Shown: in pieces, positions 45,451 through 54,637 of the stretch
Layout of the letters: each line of letters opens with the position of its first letter
How positions within the stretch are numbered: position 1 is the first letter of the stretch
Made by a program: the position numbers and the translations under genes
The notes under the pieces: generated by a model
The model's input: the letters and a program-made list of their open reading frames with translations, nothing else
The model's database searches: none
What the model was told of the DNA's origin: nothing
From: Ailanthus altissimus
Lineage: Eukaryota > Streptophyta > Magnoliopsida > Sapindales > Simaroubaceae
Reading direction: 5' to 3'
Length of the DNA stretch: 64,000 nucleotides
Assembly: GCA_946807835.1 (NCBI GenBank)
Contig: OX327690.1
Location: forward strand, 30,288,501-30,352,500

Positions 45451-47261
45451 TGTCCCCTATGTGGGGATTTAGAGTTCCTTTTGGCACGTCGACCCTTCCC
45501 TATAATTCCCACATCATGTGTCAGAGTAATAGTCTTCCTTAGGTTAAATCTGTCCATTACCTGGATCTCCTCTGTTCCCCCGGTTCCTGGCATTTGTTTT
45601 GTTGCCTTATCTGTGTGGCCATGCGCCTCATTTCCCTCTGGCGTCTGTATCTCCCCTTCTGTTTTACTTAGATTTAACTCTTTTGGTTCTGGCATCTCCG
45701 GGTGGCCAATAGGTACTTCAGCTTCTCTTTGATTATTCTGATCATTCCCTTTTGCTTTCCACACTTGTTTTATCCCTGTCAAGCAGTCTTTCCCATCATG
45801 ACCAACCCGTTTACATTTAGAGCATACTGATGGCTTCCACTCATAAGTCACCTCCTGCCTAACCATATTACCCTCTTCGTCCTCTAATGTAATCATGGAA
45901 GGGAAATCACCCTCCACATCCATATCCACCAGGACCCTCGCAAATGCCAGCCTTGTTCTGTTCAAAGTACATTGGTCGCTAAATTTAGGGGATCCCAACG
46001 AGCTGGCGATACGACTCAACAGCGAGGGGCTCCAGAATTCCCACGGTAATCCTGGGAATTGCACCCAAATAGGTAAAGTTCTGATACTTGCCACATCCAT
46101 TACCATTCGGGGTTTCCAAGCTTTGAGTATCAAAGGGCGTTTATCAAAGGTCAGTGGACCATCCTCAAGAGCTTTTTGTTGCCCATATTCATTCTCAAAG
46201 TTAAACAGAAACACCCCATCTTTGATGGAGTGGATCGAGATAAGGCCAAATTGCCTCCAACGGCGCGTTATAAAAGCTTGGAGAGGTTGAAATTGGGGGC
46301 ACAATCCATACACACACCCAATTAATGCATGCTGCCACCTTTCCTCTTCTTCTTTAAGTTCATTACTATTGAATTTCACAATTTTCTTACCATTTGAGAT
46401 TGTCGGGGGGACAAATTGTAGTTCACTGCCATGGCTTCGAGTACGGTTGTCAGCAAATAAAGATACCCAAGGCCTGTTAGATTGTACGCCCTTTCTGCCC
46501 TCGCAATCTGCCAATGAAGCACCCGCGGGTACTGTAGCAACAGCGGGTACTGTAGCACTCGCGGGTACTGTAGCACTCGCGGGTACTGTAGCAACCGCGC
46601 CCAGTGTAGCAGCAGCAGCAGCGGACGACGCCCCGTATCCCGCCCCACAAACAGCCGGCGCCGGACCCAAGCCGACAGCCAACACCGCGGGAAGCCCGTT
46701 GCTCCTGCGCATGGCCGCACTTTCTGGAGCCACCGGAGGAGCCCCGACGGACAGCCCAGAATCCGCGGAGGCAGGAACCATGGAGGCCAAGCCAGCCGGA
46801 GCGCGACCGCCATTCCCGAGCGCCGGAGCGGCCCTGGAAGAACCTCCATTCGTAGGGGGGCCAGGAGCCTTCGTTCCAGCAACCCGGGAGCCGGCAGAGC
46901 ACAGCACAACCCCCTGTGCAAGAACCTCGGCAGCCCCCGCAGGAGACCCGACGGTCCCGGCCGACGCACCTGCAGCAGCTCCACAGCGCAGAGGATCACC
47001 AGAACACCTCGAAGGCAACTCGGACAAGGCTGCCAGAGGATCCCCACACCCGGAAGCAGCGAACGGGGGAGCAGCCGCGTGGGACGCCGGCGGAGGATAG
47101 GCAGCAGAGGGAGGAGCAGCAGCAGTAGGAGGAACGGCTGCAGAAGGAGGATCGGCAGCAAGCTGGGCGCTACCATCGTTCACTTGCTCGCTAGGCGAGC
47201 GATTCCGGGCACCGCGAGCGGACGGAGACGGCGGCATTTTGTTCGATTTTTTCTTCCTCAT
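45447..47261 (-). CDS. LINE ORF1: DUF4283-type, CCHC nucleic-acid-binding protein
   Basis: The 604 residues are intact. Residues 1 to ~280 are low-complexity Ala/Pro-rich, including four VPA(S/V)AT-type repeats encoded by an 18-bp minisatellite. A DUF4283-like domain follows (ALIGCVYGLCPQFQPLQAFITRRW, GVFLFNFENEYGQQKALEDGPLTFDKRPLILKAW split across its strands). Then comes a CX2CX4HX4C zinc knuckle (CSKCKRVGHDGKDC, about residues 480-493) that should bind the element RNA. The tail is basic (GRRAKRNSKSPHR). The stop overlaps the ORF2 start as ATGA (45450-45447). The 5' part is strikingly GC-rich (46480-47240) compared with everything around it. In LINE biology ORF1 coats the RNA for retrotransposition. 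Confidence 0.88.
   Translation of the reverse strand: MRKKKSNKMPPSPSARGARNRSPSEQVNDGSAQLAADPPSAAVPPTAAAPPSAAYPPPASHAAAPPFAASGCGDPLAALSELPSRCSGDPLRCGAAAGASAGTVGSPAGAAEVLAQGVVLCSAGSRVAGTKAPGPPTNGGSSRAAPALGNGGRAPAGLASMVPASADSGLSVGAPPVAPESAAMRRSNGLPAVLAVGLGPAPAVCGAGYGASSAAAAATLGAVATVPASATVPASATVPAVATVPAGASLADCEGRKGVQSNRPWVSLFADNRTRSHGSELQFVPPTISNGKKIVKFNSNELKEEEERWQHALIGCVYGLCPQFQPLQAFITRRWRQFGLISIHSIKDGVFLFNFENEYGQQKALEDGPLTFDKRPLILKAWKPRMVMDVASIRTLPIWVQFPGLPWEFWSPSLLSRIASSLGSPKFSDQCTLNRTRLAFARVLVDMDVEGDFPSMITLEDEEGNMVRQEVTYEWKPSVCSKCKRVGHDGKDCLTGIKQVWKAKGNDQNNQREAEVPIGHPEMPEPKELNLSKTEGEIQTPEGNEAHGHTDKATKQMPGTGGTEEIQVMDRFNLRKTITLTHDVGIIGKGRRAKRNSKSPHRGQ
46525..46596. repeat. 18-bp minisatellite in LINE ORF1
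   Basis: Four tandem units of GCGGGTACTGTAGCANNC start at 46525, 46543, 46561 and 46579. On the minus strand they encode repeated ATVPA blocks. Being a multiple of three, the repeat number can vary without breaking ORF1. Confidence 0.85.
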
Positions 47262-47501
47262 GGATACGGCGTAAATTAGTTCTGTGCGCCGAGAGAAAAA
47301 ACCCTACTATGCCACGTCACCTTTCGCTGTTTCAACTGTTGAATTGTGTCTATGCATGCATGATACATCTTTGCGTAACGTATTAGATCTCTTTTCTTTC
47401 TTGGTAAAATTAAAATCTAATTGAAAAACTTGAACAAGCCACAAAAATTAAAGAAACAAAATAATTTCAACCTTCAAAGTTTATATATTAGCAGTCGATA
47501 G

Positions 47502-49691
47502 TGTTGGGTTATATGGTTGGGCGAATTTACTTAGGGTTCTTGCATGTGGGTTGTGTTCATCATACAAACAATATACATATCTCATACATACATGTGCACA
47601 GCGGAAGATTACATATAATGAACACAGAAAATAACATTTGATTAATCTGAAATTCGAGATTGAGAAATATCACCAATGAAGCCTTTGGATTAATTTTCTT
47701 TGAAGTCCACCATGAAATGAATCTTTGATCAATTCTAGCAATCAACAAGGGTGGGTTTGATTGTCTAGAATGGCAGCATCTTAATCCAGCATATGTGTTT
47801 AACTCTTAAACATTTTTCAAAGTTAAACCATTTAACTTAATTAAATTTGTTTTTCCTTTTATTCAACTCTTGAATAAATAAAACAAATCTTGTTTTTAGT
47901 TATTACATTTAGTAACCATTAATTCAATTTGTTTTGTTGTTCTAACACTTAAAACACAAAACAAACAATTTCAATTTCTCAAATTGAATTGGCTCACAAA
48001 ATGCAAAACCTAAAAAACTAAATCAATTTTTCAATTTCAATTTCATTTCACTTTATATACAAATGAATTAATTCCAAACTAATTTGAATTTCATTTGCAT
48101 TTCATTTGGCTTAACCTAACCTTAGTTAACATTTAACCTTAGTTAGATTATTTTAACTTAACCTTTAAGTTAATAAATATTTAATTAATTTAACCATAGT
48201 TAACTAACTTAACCATGGTTAGGTTAACCTTTACTTAACCTTTAAGTAAGGTTAACTTAACTTAACCACTTGGTTAACTTTTAACCTTAGTTATGTTAAA
48301 TTAATTTATTTAACAATTAAATAAATAAATATTTATTTTAATTATTTAACAATTAAATAATCATAAAGTGAAATTACTATTATATCCTTACTCGGTTACC
48401 AAGTTAACCTAAAGTGGGTCCCACCAATTTAACCACATACTTTAGTTAACGTAACCTTAGTAATTGCTGAATTATACTGTATTGAACAATTCAATACGGT
48501 ACACTGCCCAAGTGCTCAAAGAGTACATTTCATATTGGGACTCTCTAGGTCCACACCCGATTTGTCAAATGGAACTGTTCCATTAATCCGTAATCGATGC
48601 CCCACGCACACGTTACGAATATTACAAATCAGCGTGTCAGACCATACAAGTTGAGGTCATAACGTATACGTATAATCCTTCCATCATTTATATCCTGGAT
48701 GTGCAGGGATATAGATCAGCACCGTCAAATCCCTATTTGCTTATCCATAATCTTATCTCCAGATTCGTATCTCTATAAACAATATACGCAAACACTTTTG
48801 CTATATTGTTTAACCCTATGGGAAACTCTTTTCCCGGGTTTATGCTTGTGGCCACAAGACTTTATGAAATACAATCTCGGAGCATCGGATATACAACTTA
48901 CCTACGTAAGCTGACGGATCCCGTATCTACGCACACCGGACTCCATGAGCATCGGACCATACCCAGCGACACATAGCGGTCAGACCATGAAAGGTCTCTG
49001 ACATATGTGGAACCAAAGCATGATGGATCACTCACAAGACCACCGTGGCGCTCAGGTCAAAGGACCACGAATACTACTCAACTCGAGAGGACCTTCCTTT
49101 GACGGTGTCATAGGATATCTATTGGGGTCCTCATAAGTCTGTTCAGTATCCAGTCCTGACTGGATACCCGCATGCCTATACAAGCTCTAAGCTCATGGTC
49201 AGCTAAGAACAACCATCTGAACCAGTCAGATATAGACATACACTAATCTATATATAGTGAATCACCGATAGACCCTCATTAGTGATTATAGATCAGGAAC
49301 ATTATCTTTGAGACATACTTACATAATGATATTTCTTAACACCTATTGCAACTCTTTGCAATTATATCATTACAAGTATACTCTCAGGTCTTTGTCCCAT
49401 TATAGACAAGGTTCTAACTCTTTAGACCTCGCTGACTCTTATAACCTGCTAACTCTTAACAGTGCTAACTTTTAGCATTTATAACTCTCAGCTTTGCTAA
49501 CTATTAGTTCTGATCTAAACTCCTTTAGACCAGATCTGAACTCTTTCAGATCAAACAATGTCTGTAATGTTACAAGCATTATACCATATTAATATGATAT
49601 TAACAATCTTTATTCGAAATGTTTATTGTATAAATATTAACAATTAATATTCATACAATATTGGAATGGCACGTGAGCACCAGCTCCAACA
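47502..49691 (-). repeat. 3' LTR of the non-autonomous element
   Basis: This 2190-bp LTR begins TGTTGGGTTATATGG and ends GCTCCAACA. It contains a striking TTAACC-rich block (48105-48300) with alternating AACCTTAGTTA / TAACTTAACC motifs that can pair with one another. It looks identical to 54638-56827. Confidence 0.93.
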
Positions 49692-49704
49692 AACTCCCAC
49701 TTGC
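49692..49704 (-). other. Polypurine tract
   Basis: On the minus strand this reads GCAAGTGGGAGTT directly upstream of the 3' LTR, the usual site where plus-strand synthesis starts in copia elements. Confidence 0.8.
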
Positions 49705-50639
49705 TTCAGTGCCATTCGTACTGGTATCTCATATCAATACACTCCACGTGTTTCTCAAACACTATAGGAGTTTAGGCTTAGGGGGTTTCGCTACATCCAA
49801 GGATTATTCCCTAGATTTTTATTACAACTCTTGTTGCCAAGAACTTTCTAATTATGTGATTTTCAGAGTTCACATGATTAGAATACTGGTGTGCCTTATG
49901 GCTTCTCGGCTCGAGCAATTACCGTTATTTTGCAATATAGTGGGATAGGATCCACTGAGCTTGGAACTATTCAAAGCTCTGCAATTAATTTTGAATATCC
50001 ATTGTACTTTCTTTGCTGACTTCTCAAGCCGCAACATATTCTACCTCCAAGGCAGAATTACCTGTGGACATTTACTAACACACATTTAACTAGCTCCGGT
50101 ACTGATAAAGAGAAACACATAACTAGATGTAGACTTTCTACCATTCAGTTCAGACGTAAGTCTGAATGTGTATCCCTTCTTTTGTAAGAAACTTTCTTCA
50201 TATTTTATAAACTTATCCTATATACTTCTCAAGTATATATTGATATGTTTCACAACCATTTAATGGTCATGATCTAGATTTAACAGATACCAGCTTGTAA
50301 CACTTACAACCATCTAAATCCAGATTTCGTACATTAGACGGTATGCATTAATCTATTTCTAGCTAATGCATCTGAGATGTTAGACACTCTAACTCTCTCA
50401 TCTTCTTCCCGAGGACACTTCCTCTAAGAAAGATGAATGCCACTTCTAAAAGGGACTTTAACTGTCTTACAGTCAATGAAGTTGTACCTTTTCGTGGACT
50501 TATTCTATATACGAAGTTTGAGAGAGTCTTATTAGCTTCCTAGCTATATCTCCATAAAGCTTTATACCTAGTATATAGGAAGTCTCTCTCAAATCTTTTA
50601 TGAAGAAGTTCTTTACACAGATAACACTTATCTGATTTA

Positions 50640-51070
50640 CTTGCTATACTCCAATCATCGTTTCCAATATTGAGTATATACTTTCCACTTTAGAGAACTA
50701 AAAAGATAATTATACTCCCACTGCCCTTTCTGAACACACACGCTTCCTCTTTATTCCTGATAAAACCAGACTTTCTGATTTCATCATATAAACAAAGATT
50801 CCACCTTTGGAAAAATCTACTTAAGTCCATAAATGGACTTCCTCAGTTTGCACATTATACTAGAAGTTAGGCTTGGATGCAAAAACATCAAGTTGTTCTC
50901 TGCATATCTCTTGTTGGAGATATACTTCCCAGAACACCTTATTTACATTTATAAGCCAGTCCTCATTATCATAATATGCAGCAATAGCCAACATAATCCA
51001 AATTGACTTTAGTATGGTTACTGATGAAAAAGGTTTCCTCATTATTGATCCTAGATCTCTGAGTGTAACC
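50640..51070 (-). pseudogene. Copia reverse transcriptase trace in the non-autonomous element
   Basis: The longest fragment (50860-51042) reads SSVTILKSIWIMLAIAAYYDNEDWLINVNKVF, clearly derived from the copia FSPVAMLKSIRILLAIAA..DVKTAFLNG motif. Just left of it are RWNLCLYDEIRKSGFIRNKEEACVF and IIIFLVL...ILNIGND, remnants of the YVDDILLIGND active-site region with the catalytic aspartates lost. Many stops and shifts occur. A second, similar copy of the DPRS..VTF-like stretch lies at 51230-51330, a local duplication of 51000-51060. Confidence 0.6.
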
Positions 51071-53286
51071 TTTCAACATTAGTCAGGCCATGAAGGACCA
51101 TTCCTTCAAATAGGGCCCACATTGCTTCCTCTGCATAAACTGATTTACTGCTGATAGAAACAGTTTCTACAGGAAGCACAACTAAGTCCTAGACTTAATT
51201 GTCATACTTAGAGTCAAATTCGAATTTTATGGTATCTTGTCATCAACAAAATCTAAATTGACTTTAGCATGGTTACTGATGAAAAAGGTTTCCTCATTAT
51301 AGATCCTAGATCTGTGAGTGTAACCTTTCAACATTAGTCAGGCCATGAAGGACCATTCCTTCAGATAGGGCCCACACTGCTTCCGCTGCGTAAACTGATT
51401 TACAGCTGATAGAAACAATTTCTACAGGAAGCTCAACTAAGTCCTAGACTTAATTGTCATGCGTTGAGTCAATTTCAAATTTTATGATATCTTTTTATTT
51501 TCCCGAATCGATGTCAAACATCGTCTCTCCATAAGTTAAAGGATCCATTTCTTCAACTAAGAAAATATCAAGGGTACATTCAAGTATCAAACATACCTAA
51601 ATGATGGCCTTGATATCCTTTTGGACTTATGAATTTTGTGTGTTAAAGGTATTTCACTCATTTAAAATTAAAATTCCATCGTTGGTTCATCTATATTTAG
51701 ATTGACTTCATCAAGTTCAATCTTTCTATAATCTCCACAATCCATGAGAAACGCTTTCTCTAGGAATGTGACATCATGAGAAACAAATATATTTCGTTCA
51801 TCTGAATTATAGAATTGGTATCCCATTATACACTTAGGATACTAAATGAACCGATACTTGTACCGTTGGATACAAGTTTATTCTATTGCATAACTCTTAT
51901 GAAAACAGAATAACACCAAGTCTTAACATACTTAAGACTCGTTTCCTATTTAGTCTATATCTCATATAAAGTAGTAGGAACGATTATGGAATTATTTAAT
52001 AAGTAAGTAGCAGATGCTAAAGTATAACCTCATAGATATTTTTAGTAGATCAGCGATTCTTAATATCAATCAGACTGTATCTAATATAGTCTGATTCCTC
52101 ATTTCCTAAACATCTTTATGTTGAGGAGTATCTGGAGGACTATGCTGAGAGAGAATCATATTCTCTTTAAATAATTTATGAATTTACTGATTATGTATAA
52201 ACTACTTCGATCTAATCGCAAGTACTCAATATACATAAGGGTTTGTTTCTTTACTTTCATTGTCAGAACATTTTGAACACTTCGAAATTATTCTGACCTA
52301 CGTTTCCTAGAAACACATGTCCATATAGTGACAATCACTATAAAGACAATGAAGTATCGAAATCATTTATAACAGTAAGATTTATTGGACCAAATACATC
52401 TATATGTACCAGATCTAATAAACCAGTGGCTTGGCGTCTTACACCTACATAAAGATTCGGTCATATTCTTTTGAATTCATAATTCATAAACTAGTCAATG
52501 TACTATAGTCAGATCAAATATCTGACCATCCTTAACCAGTTATTATAGTCGTCTCACGGCTACATGATCTAATCTTATATATACCACTATTCATTATTAT
52601 TTAAGTTGCTGAAATACTATATATTCTGTTCACCTCTACACTTATAACATTTGCTATTGTATATAAGATATAACGGCCATTCATTAACTGACATTCAGTT
52701 AGTAAATCATTATCATTATCACAAGGAACTATTTCCGTATTTTTATGATAACCCTCTCTGTCAACTACAGGGAGTGATATGATTTACCTAATAATGTTTG
52801 GCACGTAATAGTAATTATACAACATTAATGCTGTTACTAGAAATAAGAAGTAACTGTGAAGTCTTAACGGCTACCACGTTCAGGAAATCTCTATTACCTA
52901 CGTGAAGCTGAACTTCTCATTTCTTAGTAATCAAGCATTTCTCAAATCATGCAACATCTTGCAGATATGATAATAACAAGCGGTATCTCATACCCTTGCA
53001 GAGTTAACATCAAATGCTAATGAAATGTTAATTTTTGGTCAAACAGATATCTAATGAGTCAATCTTTCTTAAGTGAAGGTGCGATGAATAGTAACATTTA
53101 CTATTTCAAACCTTATAACAGTGGAAACACTTTCCATTATGACTTTTCTCTATCTGTGGTTTAGTAATATCAAATATTATTGAATCTAGAACTATTCTTA
53201 GATTCATAAGCAAGTCTTACATATTTTATTCAGTACCCTATAGTTATTGGTATTTGTTCAAGATTAGTAACGGATTGCTCGTACTC
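51071..53286. other. Non-coding interior of the non-autonomous element
   Basis: There is no ORF. The block 50995-51200 is largely repeated at 51245-51445 (GACTTTAGTATGGTTACTGA / GACTTTAGCATGGTTACTGA, GGCCATGAAGGACCATTCCT), a direct duplication of about 200 bp. The rest is AT-rich with occasional pol-like words too decayed to place. Confidence 0.5.
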
Positions 53287-53369
53287 ATCTTATCTCTATA
53301 AGACAATCTTATCTCTATAAGACAAGTATCTTATCTCTATAAGATAATCATCTTATCTCTATAAGACAA
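53287..53369. repeat. Tandem repeat of about 20 bp
   Basis: There are four adjacent copies of ATCTTATCTCTATAAGACAA with small changes. Each contains the inverted pair CTTAT...ATAAG, so every unit can form a small hairpin. Confidence 0.8.
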
Positions 53370-53569
53370 AATAGGAGATGCGTAGCAGAACATTTCTTAT
53401 TGTTAATAAATTACGCTTTAGATCATGGGTATAACTGTTATACATTTTTTAATCTAAAAATGCCCTCCCACTGCTTTACTTAATCCCTTTAATCTCTCAA
53501 ACGGGATAAGATAGTATAATTTTTTAAACTATACAGCGGGAAGTGGATCCCATTGGGGTTTTACTCCAG

Positions 53570-53864
53570 CCTCACGCTAAAACAATATTGGCCTTTATAA
53601 ATCCAATAGGTAGACAACTCTTGTCAATTGTATCTCATACAACTCTTACTACTGATCCTAAATACACATTACCCTCACGCTAAAGCAATATTGGGTAACT
53701 GTATTTCAGATTAACTCGTCAATGCTCAAATATATGTTACTGACACTATCCTCACGCTAAAGCAATATTGGATAATATGTTCGCATATATTTGATTCATC
53801 TCATGTTTTACCGGCATTAGACCAAGTCACACCGACCAAATCCCTCACGCTAAAGCAATATTGG
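53570..53864. repeat. Four spaced copies of a 22-bp word
   Basis: The word CCTCACGCTAAAGCAATATT plus GG occurs at 53570 (one change), 53673, 53750 and 53843, about 77-103 bp apart. Non-repetitive AT-rich sequence lies between the copies. It is not a simple tandem array. Confidence 0.85.
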
Positions 53865-54191
53865 GAAAGACCATAGTGACCCATCTCACACCGTATTGAC
53901 AAGACGGACCATTTAAAATATTATCACATAATATAATAAATTTCAATCTAATTAAGAGAGATTTTAATTACAGGCTTTTATATTATGTACTCTCATCACA
54001 TGAGAGGTTATTCTCAATCAATTATTCATTTTTGCACAAGCACAACTAACCCCCACTAGTGGGGCCCCCATTGTGGTTACAAAAATAAATAAAATAATAA
54101 AAATATTATTTTCTTGGTTTATCATGTAAACTAATAACCCTTATCATTACATCTCATAAACCCCCACATGCGGAAAAATAAAAAGATTTTA

Positions 54192-54194
<3 letters not shown>

Positions 54195-54225
<31 letters not shown>
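54195..54225. repeat. Homopolymer run of 31 T
   Basis: This uninterrupted T run lies directly before the GC-rich array. On the element's own strand it is a poly(A) run inside the leader. Its length in the assembly may be unreliable. Confidence 0.8.
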
Positions 54226-54227
<2 letters not shown>

Positions 54228-54231
54228 TGTA

Positions 54232-54500
54232 AGAACGCCGCGGCGCTGGTCTTATAGCGCTGCCGCGCTAGGGCTTCACAAGCCTCAGCGCTGCGGCGGT
54301 GGCTTACCAGCGCTGGGGCGCTGGAAGCAGTGCTTCCCGCGCTGGGGCGCCAGAAAACCAGCGCCCTCGCCCTTGTCCAGCGCTGGGGCGCCAAACAATC
54401 AGCGCCCCCGCGGTACTTCAGCGCTGGGGCGTCATACGCTCAGCGCTCCCGCGTTCTTATGAACGCTGCCGCGCTGGACCTTAGCGCTGCAGCGTTCCAG
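54232..54500. repeat. GC-rich array of palindromic CAGCGCTG motifs
   Basis: About 270 bp contain CAGCGCTGGGGCGC-like units roughly every 20-35 bp, most carrying the self-complementary core AGCGCT. It lies in the 5' leader of the element (minus strand), about 130 bp after the primer-binding site. Short frames here (54299-54530) are repeat artefacts, not genes. Related words occur in the LTRs at 17505-17615, 29560-29700 and 32480-32555. Confidence 0.85.
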
Positions 54501-54621
54501 GTGCTGTTTTTCACTGGTCTGCATTTTTAACACTTAAAATGCACCCCAACAGCCCCGGAACTTGTCCTACAACTTAGCCAACACTTAGCTAACACTAAAA
54601 AATCACCCATAACAACACAAA

Positions 54622-54635
54622 TTGCTCTGATACCA
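54622..54635 (-). other. Primer-binding site (initiator-Met tRNA)
   Basis: The minus strand reads TGGTATCAGAGCAA, two bases inside the 5' LTR, an exact match to the usual copia primer-binding site. Confidence 0.92.
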
Positions 54636-54637
54636 AT

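Larger units (their letters stand above)
41721..47372 (-). mobile_element. Full-length LINE (non-LTR retrotransposon)
   Basis: The element spans 41741-47352 (5612 bp) between perfect 20-bp target duplications TGCATGCATGATACATCTTT (41721-41740 and 47353-47372). It has an A-rich 3' tail at the left end (41741-41748), a 5' leader of about 91 bp, ORF1 (45447-47261) and ORF2 (41857-45450). The order, EN-RT-zinc finger layout and CCHC-type ORF1 are those of plant L1-like LINEs. The intact length and perfect duplications indicate a recent insertion. One in-frame stop disrupts ORF2. Confidence 0.95.

Noticed and set aside
46376..47176. Long ORFs on other frames and on the plus strand in the LINE ORF1 region
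   Set aside because: High GC content suppresses stops in all frames. Only the 604-codon frame carries DUF4283 and CCHC motifs.
48105..48300. Interstitial telomere repeat
   Set aside because: The motif is TTAACC/AACCTTAG mixed, not the plant TTTAGGG repeat, and it is confined to the LTR.
48699..48914. 71-codon ORF repeated at 55835-56050
   Set aside because: It lies in the LTR, and being identical in both LTRs is expected from recent transposition, not from selection on a protein.
53287..53864. Possible CRISPR-like array of spaced repeats
   Set aside because: The window is eukaryotic, repeats are inside an LTR element, spacing is irregular, and no associated genes exist.
54299..54530. ORFs rich in RWGA/ALGRQ repeats
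   Set aside because: They are translations of the CAGCGCTG array in two frames, with no start context or homology.
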